In this document: positions 1-12,033 of the stretch, piece after piece | How positions within the stretch are numbered: the first letter of the stretch is position 1 | Layout: the number at the start of each line of letters is the position of its first letter | Assembly: GCA_019614645.1 (NCBI GenBank) | Contig: JABWDB010000012.1 | Location: 3,534,001 to 3,598,000, forward strand | Direction of reading: 5' to 3' | DNA: 64,000 nt | DNA from: Stratiolaelaps scimitus | Lineage: Eukaryota > Arthropoda > Arachnida > Mesostigmata > Laelapidae | Notes under the pieces: model-generated | The model's database searches: none | The model's input: only the letters and a program-made list of their open reading frames with translations | Told to the model about the DNA's origin: nothing | Position numbers and translations under genes: made by a program

Positions 1-3000
1 AAACTAAACCGCTCGGGCTGCCAATTGCTTGTATCGAAAACAAGCGGTTAACTATATATTCCTATAGAGATTCCTGGTTCATTCGCGTGTGATAGCTACA
101 TAAACGTGTTTACTACACGTCAATAGGAAACTAACGAGATTTGGCTCGTCCCTAGCCACCTCGCAGTCGCAACGTTGCGCTGAAGTATCTGCTTTTACGC
201 CATTGTCAAAAGGCTAGGAAACAGTTAAGCGTAAGGGAAATAATTGAATCGGAGCAGATGTCTTATTTTTTATATCAATCAGGTATCCACCTTGGGCAGT
301 GCTATTTAACGAGAAACTTAAGCGTTTGTACAATTGCAGTTTTGTAACTAAACAACATGCGTTATGTTATTGTCGAAAAGAAGGAGCACCAACCGTCATT
401 CCCCTTGCCAAGTTCCAACTTTCAACCTAACTCGAGTATTATGCGTAGGGTCTGCGTTTTTAGGCGAATCTTTGTAGAGCTCACTGTACAGGCCGATTGA
501 AATCAACCAGGAAGATTCCTTGCTTTTGCCCAACTGTGGAGGCCGTCGAGCTCAGATTTGTACTAACAACCCTTATTTATATTCTTCACCATGCTACCCC
601 TACATTAGATCCTATAGTTTCTCATATCGTTCAGTCTGTTGCAATTAGTCTACTATATGCCACTAAGAGCCCGTTCGCTGAAATGCAGTTGTAGTCTTCC
701 AAAATTGTTAAATTGTTTCCAAGTACAGTTGATCTGCTTCCGTTGATCTACGGGCGTGGAAAGTTAGTTAACTTAAGATCTGAAAGATTTATCACTTTAC
801 CATTACGCCAACCAATGCGGGCGTGATCACACCTCAACCACATGCGGGTTACGAATAATGACGCTGAACTCCTCGGAAACAGCAATCATGATTGGCGAGA
901 GTCATATTTTTGGAAAAGGTGATCCACTCGCATGACGCAGCCGGCCGGACCACGAAGGCCGGCACAGGCTACACGATCTAAGTGCCAGTGGAGAATAGAT
1001 AACGAAATGAGTCTCCGGGGTGCAACTACTCTCTGTATGCCTCTATAGGGCCGATAGTATCCACTCCTCTATCAGCGTGGATGCTCTGATCAGGTTGGGG
1101 AGATTGACAAGCGGCAACGTATCGAATCCGCTGCTGTAAGACGTCGCATGCGAGATCTATGTCTCCGATATATCACGACGAGTGTGTGTGTCCATCCGTT
1201 GACCGCCATCGTAGTAAAAAGCGGCATGCCCACATGAGGTATATATATATAATGGGGTGAGATCAAGATATATATATATATATATATCTCGTTCTCACAC
1301 CAGAGCGCAACATCAACAACATCCTGTCACGGTTGCGCACCCTATGTGAGCCAAGTCCGGCGCACTTCTCTGTAGCGACCGCAACGAATTTGGCGAATTT
1401 TGACGAATCCAACTCGGTTTTCTTTCGTCTACCATCGATGTCTTTGAGTAAATATCGTGATTACACGAACCACGAGCGGTGCTGCGATGGTGCTCGAGAA
1501 AGTACAAAACGTCGTCTCACCTCATCCAACCGTGGTCAACCGCGATCAAAACATTGACCGAGTGGTAGCGGTCTCCCTCAACCCGCGTCCGTCGACTTGT
1601 GGATAGGTATACAGCTAGCCATAGCAGTAGTGTAAGACGCGTTCGTGGATCTGTTCGAATCGGGTCTGGCCGGCCGGCCGATCCCGCGAACGCTGTTTGC
1701 GGTCTAGCTTCGTCAAAAGTTAAGTGATCGCCATATATTATCACTTGAGAGAATTTCTCTGCCTGTGAGCGATTAAGAGAACGACCCGCTTGAGGGCAGG
1801 TTAGAGACGGCAGGCATCGTCTCAGCCTCTGCAGCGAGCTATTGATGTTGAACTGATCAATTTTCATGCCATGACTGTTGGTGTTGCTGTTGACGTCAAG
1901 CGACGAACAAATGGGATATTCGTCCTCGCTCTCTTCTTGAAGCGAATTCAAATTATTGGGTGGGTCAGCAAGCCAGTTCGATCCTCGAAGCTGAGATAGC
2001 CATGAACGAGCCGTGTCGTGGATATGATACGAAGCCCGAAGGCCAACTCGAGCGGTGGTAGAGGTACAAAAAAAAAAACAACATATCGGAACGAGAATAA
2101 CCTGCTTGTTTGTGGTTAATCAGTGAAATTTTAGTCGAGGATTTATGGGGCAGAGAAGACTGTTTTCCGCCGCCGTATCGGCGGCGTAGTCCATGCATGT
2201 CTCTTGATTTCAGTTGTGCACGGTCGGTCGTAAATGCTGTAAATAATCGAGTTGTTGTCGTTTCTATAATATATGGGAGCCTTAGTTTCGGCCTTGTGGA
2301 CCGCCCAGTGTGAGACTCGATTTTTCTGTTGTCCTCATGTTGGCTAAGGTTAGGAAAGAACTTCGAAAGGTGAAATAGAGTAGCCACCGCTAACGTGTGG
2401 CCTAAGCTCATCCTACCCAGCTTCGGGTGGCCTGTTCTTGTCGGACGAGGCTTTAGGCGCAAGTAGTCGCTACACAATAGCTATATATATACACACATAT
2501 ATTCTTTACCGCACATTTGCTATATTAAAGACGACGCCATCCATTCGATCTTCACTCAATCATCTTGTCTCGAATTTGGCGGGCACGGCAATCGCTGCCC
2601 ATCCGAAATAAATATGTAGCACTCACCGTGAAGACACCACGCCGGAGTAGGATGACAGGAGGTTCGGCAGGAGGTTCACGCAGAGGCTAAGACAGAACGA
2701 AGACATTTAAGATATCTGATCCATCTAGCACTGTGGCCAGTTGTAGCCATAGGCAGTTATCGTGAGACGGCATATCGTATGCACGTACGCAAGAGTGGAA
2801 GGAAAGCCTAACAACAGTCCCATAGAAACGTCATCGAAGAGGCCTACTGACAGAGTTTTGGACAACGTCGTCGCGTCTGCGAGGAGGCGCGAGGTGTCTT
2901 CGCTAGCTGTTTATTATAAGGTAGCTCGGTGAACTCTGTGGCATCTTGTGCCGTGTTCGAGGGCACCACCCAAGCGGCGCGGCGACCAGCACCCAAGAGG

Positions 3001-6000
3001 CAGTTAAGAACAGTACGAACGCTGACGACAACGACAGTAACAACGACAACCATAATAGTCATCCATGTATGTATGCTTAGTGAGCCTATATCCATCGGAC
3101 GAAAGCATCCATCGAGCAGGAAGACTTACGGCAGCTTTACGGCGAGCGGCCAACTGGCTCAACCGTGCGTCTCGCATAGCAGATCAGCGGGGGGTAGCTG
3201 GCAAAGGAAATGCTACGTTTGAGCGTGCATACGACTCATGTGACGGACCACTGGCGAATGATCCAGGTTAACCCGCAGCAGCAGCTCGGCTAAGCCAGAC
3301 GGAGAGTACAAGAGAGTGTGAGAGAGAGAGAGAGCCGTGGAGTTAGGCAACTTAGGATGCATGAACTACGATGATTGTTTTGTGCCAACAGGCTCTATCC
3401 TGTGCTTATATGGTGGTGGTGGTGGATTTCGGCGTGTTTTTTTTCGGCTACCCAGCCGTCAAAAACGCCAAAGACGCTCGACGATACGGCGAACCGCAGC
3501 GTAGCTACCAGTTAGGCGCTGGCCCATGAAACGCGGCTCTGATTTATGTGACAAGCTTCGCAAATCGTAATAACAAAATTCTTAGTACTCGCTCCCTTCG
3601 TTCGTCCGCCAAAAGGGAGAGAGGAGCGACGAGATTGATGGACACTCGCCGAAATCTCGCATTTCTCTCGTTCGCTTTAGGGTGAGCTTTGTTTTTGGGC
3701 TTCTTGATCCTCCGGTGGCTGTGTCGCTTTTTTTAATACCTTCATGTATTTCTCAAGCAACAGCTAGCCATACAACGTCAAAGTCCGCCATCTTACAGCA
3801 TTACAGGATGCCGCGCGCAGCTGAATCGAAGATCAGATACGCGTGGTGCAACATAAGATCGTGACCCGACGCGTCATTAAACATACGCGTCTGCGACTGC
3901 GACAATGAAAGTGAGTAAGTCGGTCGTCAGTCGGCTCCGCTGAATGGATTCTGGCTAAAGGTACAAGCATAGAGATTCTATAAAGAAGGGAGAACGAGAG
4001 GGACTCAGTCCTAATAACCAAAGGCCGAAGCTGAACGCAGCAGCTAAGATAGCGGCGGCCACCAATTAGACGGGATTTCGAACATTTGATATACGTTTAT
4101 AGTGGGCGTCGGAAGGTGGAGACTATCCAGCTAAACGTTCATGTCTACGCGTCTGTGCGAGTTTGTGCATGTGCTTGTCTCCTAGCTACTTATTATTAGG
4201 TACCTCTGTTCGATAGCGTTGTAGGCTCACTGGCAGTGCATGGACCCGTCATTGTGTGTGGTCGCCGACTCTTGAAGAAGTGCTAGCGCCGCAGCGAGGA
4301 GTCCTCCTCGGTTATTGATGACCTGACGATCAGCTTCGCGCTCGTGCCGTTTCAACGGATGCTTGAGCGGCGGCACAAACGCTGTGGAACTAGAGACTCG
4401 TCATAGTATCGTAATAATGGACGCCCTTTGTTGACGTTTGTGCCTCTCAATAGAGACGGCTATTGCGAGGAAAGCAGAGTGAATTTCACACACTGAGCGT
4501 GGACGTGTTCGTGTGCGTCACTCACGGTAAACCAAACCGGCCAATGACACACGGAAGGGGCAATATACACGGTGTATAGGGATTTGGAGCGTGTCGCAAT
4601 GTGAAACGTTGACGGTAATGTGTGTTACGTTGTAAGTTGGCACCGATCGCGCTCAGGAATCGATAGCGGTTTCTGTCTCGCAGCGAACTAGGTCTCCCTT
4701 CTTTGCCTTCGCTCATTTTCATGTTCTGCTTTTCGGTGAACTTCTGTGAACTCGTCGATATCTTGCTCCATGACGTTTTAAGCGTAGCGTTGACTCCGGC
4801 CAACAAAATTTCACAATATCTTATTCCTTTGCTATTTCATATACGGATGAGATTTTTATTCGTACGTAGCTATATCGCTCTCACTTGATGTTCCAGCATT
4901 AGCAGCAAGGCAAGCCACAGGCAAGAACTTAGCGGCGTAGCTTATTACTGCCGACGACGTATCCTCAAGTCTTAGGTGAACCTAACCTCAAGACCTCATC
5001 TTCTCTCCGCCGGGGCTCGACGCTCATCAAGGCGTTCCTCTGTCCCTCCCCTCCCCGACAGGGAGCCCCCGACTGAACGATCATTTATCTTCGTCACGTC
5101 AACAGGCGAACGTGTGCACTCGAACGACCATCCGGAGCTGCTGCTGCTGCTGGTCGGGAACAGCGACTTAGCTCGGCCTGGCCTTGCCTTGCCGGCAAGC
5201 TATTATAGCTGGATTTCACTACATGAATTTATTTATGCGACAGGACAGCTGCTGTCAGGCGATAGTGCGTCCGTCAGGACGGTGACATAAAGGGCACGCA
5301 TGACGCTATCCCGGGCGCAGCTTTACGCGGGGCTTCGTGCAGAACTCTGGCTGATTTTGCCGCTCATTATTTGCTTATTAGCAAATAATACCGTGTAGAG
5401 AATTGACTGGGTTTTTGTTTCATGATTACACCGGGTACAGGCTAACGTATGGAGTAATTATATACATATAATATATAATATTTAGCTGTTTATTAGTTTG
5501 AATAATTCGTAAAATGTCGCGTCCTTAGCTTATATCTGATATTGGGTCATTGTACTTGATCTTCTATTATACAAGACAAGTAGAATCCTGCCAACCGTAC
5601 TGGAAGGTATTTTCCGGTATAGAGTTACCCAGCTCTGTTCAGCTTGTGCTGGATTATAATACAAAATCACTATTTATATAATATTTAATCACTCATGTGG
5701 AGTTGGTACGTGTGTTGACTTTGTATTCACCTATGGCAAAGCTTATAGAACTACGCGGCCGTTGAAAACAAAGCGCAATTCTTATCTGACAACTCAGGCC
5801 TTCTAACAAGAGAACCTCTGAATGTAATGTACATTCCCAAATCTGCAGAATCTACCCACTGCTACATTAACCCTCTACAGCGTATTCTATTATATTGCTC
5901 TCCCCAGTATGTATGATGTGTGATTTTATCAGTTACATCTAACCTGCTTATGAACGATTGTCCTCATCTAACACCATAGATCAATTAGTGGAATCAGGCT

Positions 6001-9000
6001 ATCTATTTTTTAGTCATATGCTCAAAAGAGGAGTCCCAGAGAGCCCACTACCCGTTGTCGCGTACAGACCCATTTATCGTGGCCCCAAATGGGTTTTACA
6101 CTTGGAAACAGTCTCCAGTTATGCCTCGTCCTCACCCCATTAATGGTTCAAACATCACACCGCAGCGCGTCCGACGATCATCAAGTCAAACTCGTACTCG
6201 AGAGAACTAGGGTCCATGCACTTCAGAGTGGAGAGCGACCACCCGCCCGGCTGGCTGGATAGCTATCTATCTCGTGCGCAAGTTAGCCTAGCCGTTGCGC
6301 GCGCGGGAGCTGGCTTCCCCTCGAATTTCTTTTCTTACTTTCTCTGAATATATATATATTCTAACAATAATTACCCGAATGTCGTCCCCGAATGCAATGA
6401 ATATAATTAATGATAGCTCGACTCGCTGAGTGCCCCTTTATGTCGTCGATTTGCGAGTTGATGAGGCGTTTGCATCCGGTCCTCGTTCTTTGTCGTTGTA
6501 GCCGTCGTTGGCGTCGCTCACAGCAAAGGCTTGCGAAGCAGGCCAGACAGAGAGCGCGGAAGGCGCCGTGTGGGGTTCAACCTCCACGTTGCGAGCGGCG
6601 GAACACAGCTAAGGGGGAGCTGGCAGTACCCTATTTCACTGAGGCGTTTCTGCTCCTCATTCGCACACATAGACATATACTCACTCAGAGAAGAAAGGCG
6701 ATGGTGAAAGTTCCCATTCAAGGCAACTTTTAAATTTGTCCGCCATTCGACCTTATGGTCATAATACTACGAATGGACTTGCGACACCATAAAATATCAT
6801 AGTCATATAGATCTTTCTGGTAGCAAGGCAGCACCAAAGCCGGAGTTGCGTTGTTAGATATATGGATGTGATAGTAGTACGAAGTTATGAGACTCGTCTG
6901 AGCCACCATGGCAGCGTTTACAGAGCGTTAGAATAGTGTTGGCCGCGCGGCAAAATTCAAAAATCGATGTGACGTTAAGACACACTTTCATCTTCAACTT
7001 CTACCGGGATGATTTCGAGTTGTCCCTTCATCTGCGGGCGATACAGACGGTTAATGGCAATGATCGAGAGTCGTGGATGATGAATTTATTTCAAATTCGA
7101 CTCGATCGACAAACGATTTGACACGGCCCTCGAAGGCGTCAACACGCCATTGGTATTGTCTGCTGTTCGCTTATGGCATATCCGTCGAAGGCCCGTTTGG
7201 TATCGCTTCGTTGCTCCATTAGATTGATTGGCTCGATGCGATCGAGCCGCGAAGGCGGAGCGAACTTCGTTCGCATGTAAATGTGTCTATACCCTTGCAA
7301 ACGGAATCAGCACCGTCTGCTGAATGAGTGCTCACATGTCGATGCGCGAGCTGGATTCTTGTGTATCTTCTCAGGCCGCGCGAAGTCGTTTATCGATCGA
7401 TCGATCGAACGGCCGACGGATCCACTCTGCGTGCGAACTCAACATCGTGCTCGAGACCTATGTGCCATAACAATACGATGAAGAAAGCAGCAACTACAGA
7501 TCTTCGGCTGTTTATCCACTGATCATCCAACACTGCTGGGCAAAAAGCACCGCACATCCGTCATCTTCTTCTCGACGTCGAAGTGATCGAATCGATCAGT
7601 CTGGAAGTCATGACCTAGGTCCAGCGCATGCTAGCTCATTATAATATATAGTATATCACAGTCAAATTGATGACCTTGATACCCGCCCACCGTCGATGGA
7701 CAGCATGAATGGCAATGCTCTTGTCTTTGGGAAAATTATGGTGGAACCCTTCAAGGAGAGAAAGATAGTCCACTCCATCGTCTCGCATTTGCTACAAGGG
7801 GTATGCCACAGCCAAAACATCAGTAGTTCTACAAAGAGACACTTCCTCTCGATGACTTCTATCGTCCATGAAAAACAGCTTAAGCATCTACACCTACATC
7901 ACACCCAGCTTCTGCTGCATCTGCCGGCGAGCCAACTCCAAGCAGCCACTTTCACAAATCTCTTGTGCACCCCTAGCGCTGCTGCTTCTCATGCTGAGTG
8001 TACAGCGAGCAAGCAGTGCACGTCTATCGACAATACTTGTTGTGTATGTGTGTCTGTGCGAGTTGGCTATCACGCGAACCGCGCTGCGATGCGAGCTCGA
8101 CTCCCAACGGTCCCACCTCCAGTTATCCTGTAGCTTTACAATACAATGGGTGTAGCCGTGTCGAAAATTTGAAATATGTGTTTGTCACCAGCGGAGGAGA
8201 GACGATTAATAACGATAACGCCACTGCGGCGGTAGTTGATGCATGGGTACCTAAATCTCCCAATCCCCGTATTCGTCCGAGTTCCAGTCACAGACCCCCC
8301 CTCCGCCCCGAATGGTGCAAAGTCAGTCATCTGTATCACTTCATTTCGCCGAGGGTCGTTCGTCTCGAGGATCGTCACTGTCTCCGGGGTCTATTGTTGT
8401 CGTCTTGTTGGTGAGCCGGCATCGTTCAATTGCGCATTGAGCTTATCTCCACTCTCCATATAGACCCCACCCCCCCCCTACGCACACACATATGCGAGCT
8501 AGGGTAGGTGAATAGCCTATAGCTAGAAACGTACACGAGTCCGTGCCGCGTTCGAGCTGAGCTTGTTTATTCCAGCATGGCTAGTGTTTCTGCAGGCTCT
8601 TGTTCCACTGCGCGACGATGTGCATGTCGTCTGCCGCAGATGTCGGCTAGCTAGATATAATTATGATAACTCAATTGACAAATCTGAAGTAGAAGTAGCT
8701 GACCACATCGCTTCGCACGTGTCACATGGGATTGGGAGCGGAGACGCGATTGTTCCGAGATCACGACTGGCACTCCCTCTGCGCCATACAGCTGGGAATC
8801 GATACTACCGATGAGCCGGTGTTCGCCAAAAGTCCGGAGAATACACGTTGTATGGTGGGCCATAGTGATGACAAAATAGCTGCAAACTACTAGTACCGAC
8901 GTTATAAATGTATGTATGTTATAATTATTTAGGTTACGTTTGAGGCTAGCCACTCAGGTTACGGACGATGTATGATTCGTCAAAGACGTCTCGTGCTCCT

Positions 9001-9119
9001 GTTTTTTGTCTCGACTCGGCGAAATACACATCACTAATAATATTTCCGAGTAGATTCTCAGCCTTAAACATATAGCTTCCACTCTAGAACTGCTTTCGGC
9101 ATTGCTTCATAAGAATCGG
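1..9119. other. Non-coding stretch with scattered microsatellites
   Basis: No open frame here is long enough, or protein-like enough, to support as a gene. The longest frames (about 145-170 codons) have no recognisable domain and overlap frames on the other strand. Visible structure: TA arrays at 1240-1287, an A-run near 2065, a GA run near 3320-3334, a GGT run at 3410-3425, a TCGA palindromic run at 7391-7406, and a 10-bp inverted repeat at 5366-5389 (arms ATTATTTGCT and AGCAAATAAT, 4-nt loop). It could be intergenic or the intron of a large gene; the sequence alone cannot separate these. Confidence 0.6.
1240..1287. repeat. (TA)n microsatellite, interrupted
   Basis: Two TA blocks of about 11 and 20 bases are separated by a 17-base non-repeat insert. 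It is one of about ten TA arrays in the window. Confidence 0.9.
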
Positions 9120-9222
9120 ACCCCTTAAATGCAAATGTGCCACAATAGGAATCGAATCTGTGCACCTACGGGTCTCCCCCGGTTGTAAAGCTCATATCAT
9201 GCTACTATAACTACCTACGCCA
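9118..9222 (-). repeat. Possible tRNA-derived SINE remnant
   Basis: Read on the minus strand, a B-box-like GATTCGATTCC lies about 50 bases downstream of a weak A-box-like segment (AGTTATAGTAGCATGA), with an anticodon-arm-like stretch between. The T-stem does not pair properly (about 3 of 5 pairs) and no acceptor stem closes, so this is not a functional tRNA. A decayed SINE head is the likeliest reading. The weak A-box and the lack of a second clear copy in the window keep confidence low. Confidence 0.25.
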
Positions 9223-11078
9223 TTTTGTACAGCTTCGGCGGACCAGAGAGACAATCAGAGAGAGAGCGAGCGACGTGGGATGTTCCCGGAAATGGGCCCG
9301 CCCCATCCCCGGGCATTCCTCCATCCTACAACGAGCCAAACTGCCGCCCTCACCGTGTTGTGCCTTCTCGTAAACGAAACGATGACTTCGAACAGCGGCA
9401 CGAAGTTCTCGTTGGCTCCACGGAATCGAGAACGGGTCCACAACAGTGTAAAGTCTCAACCACTTTCATCGGCCCCTCGCCGACGCCCCCGCGCTGGCCC
9501 GGCTGCCTGTCTGGTTGGCCATAGTTGACAGTGGGGAGCTCGTTAGCTACATCCTGTTTCTAGTTGGCTGAGAGCCGCACACCGTTCGATCGCTGCGCGA
9601 CGAACGCTGCCCGGAGCGTCAAGCCCCGCCTGCATTGGTCGGGCTCGAGCGTCGTCGTCGTAGCCCGATCCCGCGCAGGACATGCGTTTCGGCCGCCCTG
9701 CCCTTCCTGGCCTGGAGTTTCGCCTATGTCTGCCTTCGCCCCCTCGTCTACTAGGGCGGCGCTAAATTCGAACCTCGCGTTCACGCGTCGCCTTGAACGC
9801 CTTCGTCGGTAGGCCCGAGTTCGACTGGTTCGACGGGCGCCGCGCCCGTCTGCGGCCTCGCTCACGCGCTGGAAATAGGCGCAACGTAGCTGCGTAGACT
9901 TGAAGTGCGGCTGGGGAAGTTGCATCGAGCCTCAAGGGTGGGGGAGTGCCGCAATTTATAACTACTCCCTCGCAGATTAGAGAGGTTGGCATCTTCGTGC
10001 AACCTTCTTTCCCCCGCTGGTAAGTGGCGTTTTTTGGTTGGGACAACGCAAGCACGAAGCCACGAAGTTGGCAATGCAGGAAAACAACGACAAGCAAAAG
10101 AGCTTAATGCGCTGCAGCCAACACCTGCAGCCGTTCGAGCTGCCAACAACAAGTTGAGCATTGAACATATATGTATATATATACGCATATATATATAAAC
10201 AGCTGGAGATGTTTCTTGCCAAGCGGAGGAGATTAAGGGTAGACGCGAACAGTACCTATATACGCAGTGTATCAGTGGCCTCCTCCTCCTCCTCCTCCTG
10301 TATATGTAGGCAATTCATATCTCTTGGCTGTGTTGTTGATGTAGTTTTTCTAATTGTTGTTCTTGTTGACAGAGTGACTTGTTTTTGTCTATCATATAAT
10401 AGCTGTGGACAAAGTCATTGCAGAAGGAGAGCAGTATGGTAACAGTGTGGCTTTAATGGACACAATCGCATACGATACATTATAATGTGGCTTTGTAGAG
10501 TCGTCGCGAGTTTGACAATAGTCGCAATCATCATCCTGAACACAATTATAATCAGAATAATAATAATGCATAATTATTTATTGATAATTACTGTCGCTGA
10601 TTTTTAGCTGGCACCCATATGGGTCTTGAAGTTTGCACACCAAAGTCGTTCGTCTCACAACGTATCCTCTTTACCACTCCTGTGTCTTCTGCTATTGTTT
10701 GTCACCCCGATTTCCACACAACCCATATATTGGTAGTTGCTTGCTTTTGACGCAGCAGTTTTGGCTAAAATTATAAATTTGATTTTTGTCTTTCCGCAAC
10801 AAGACGGCAGTAGAGAATTGGCTGCCAGTGATCGAACAAGGTGCAGTAAGAAAGTGTAGACGATGAGTGATAACTATATCTACTACGATCGTGCTCGCAC
10901 AGAGACCTCACGTTATCCCTGATCTCTCTCTCCTTCTCTCTCTCTCTCTCCCGTTACTTCCCGTGTGCGAATATGTCGCGTATTCGTTCTGTTCTGAACG
11001 TTTCCCAAACACATTGCGCTCTCGTCATCCACATACATATATCAAATAGAACAGCGGGAAAACAACAACTGGCTGTCG
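9223..11078. other. Non-coding stretch
   Basis: No supportable gene. It holds short overlapping frames on both strands, a TA-rich palindromic tract at about 10,165-10,197, a (CTC)n run at 10,279-10,300 and a CT-rich tract at 10,921-10,951. Confidence 0.55.
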
Positions 11079-12033
11079 GCAACAACAACAACAACAACAA
11101 CAACAACAGCAGCAGCAGCAGCAACAACAGCAACAAAATGAAGATCTCAATCCCGACCCGCTGCACAACCCCCCCACCAATCTATCTCTATACGTCCGAA
11201 GGCTGGGAAGAGATTTAAATTTTTCACCACACCGTTACCCAAGCGTGCTCGTACGACAACAGTCTCACCAACAACAACAACAACAACGACAACGACAACA
11301 ATAACAGAAATACCAATTGAACAAGATGGTCTCTCTCTTTGTCGGGTCATTTCGATGCGACCACCACGCGCGGTGGTGCTGCTGCTGCTGCTGTTGGTGT
11401 TGGCGCTCGGCAGTAGAACGCGTTTTCCCGGGTTTCCTGATCGGTGGTTGGCCCTTCGTGGCTCTGCCCGCCCCGAACGCTGCACTTCAGCGAGCGCACA
11501 AGGCCTGAACCGCCATTGCTAGCCCGACACAACCAGCTCGGCCTATACAAAAGAATGATATATTTTGTAAATACAACAAAACACTGCTCATTCTTTCACT
11601 CCTCACGAGGCCGCTTTGTGTAGCCGTCTCACGGAGCCGCCCGCCCCGACTCCTGGAGCTTTGCAGGCCTACGCCGACAGCCTCTGCTGGCGCGCTCAGC
11701 TAGAGAGGGAGAGAGAGAGAGAGAGGCGGTGCGTGGTAGCAGCGCTGATCCACGGCCATGCGGTGGCGTGGATCTGCTGCTACCTCGCCGTTGTAGCGTA
11801 TATGGAGATTGTATGTGGGCGCACTACGTTCGCTGGCGCTCTACGAGAATGTTGTCGGCTGAGTTATTGCGGTTTTGCGCGGTCGGCCGGAAGAAAAAGC
11901 GACGAACAACGATGCTGCTGCCGCCGCCGCCGCCGCCACCGTCTGCCAACCAACGGGAACAACAACAACCACAACGACGACGACGACAACACCAACAATA
12001 ACGACGACGACGACAACAACAACAACAACAACG
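11079..12033. repeat. Cluster of CAA/CAG/ACG/CCG triplet repeats
   Basis: At least six triplet arrays fall within 1 kb: CAA then CAG at 11,080-11,136; CAA/CGA at 11,267-11,305; GCT at 11,376-11,397; CTG/CCG at about 11,911-11,940; and CAA/ACG/ACA at 11,959-12,033. A GA run sits at 11,702-11,725. The triplets keep several frames open at once, giving poly-Asn, poly-Thr, poly-Ala or poly-Val depending on frame, so the open frames here (up to 208 codons) are not evidence of a protein. Such arrays are common in arthropod UTRs and in low-complexity protein segments, so an exon or UTR of an unseen gene remains possible. Confidence 0.75.
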
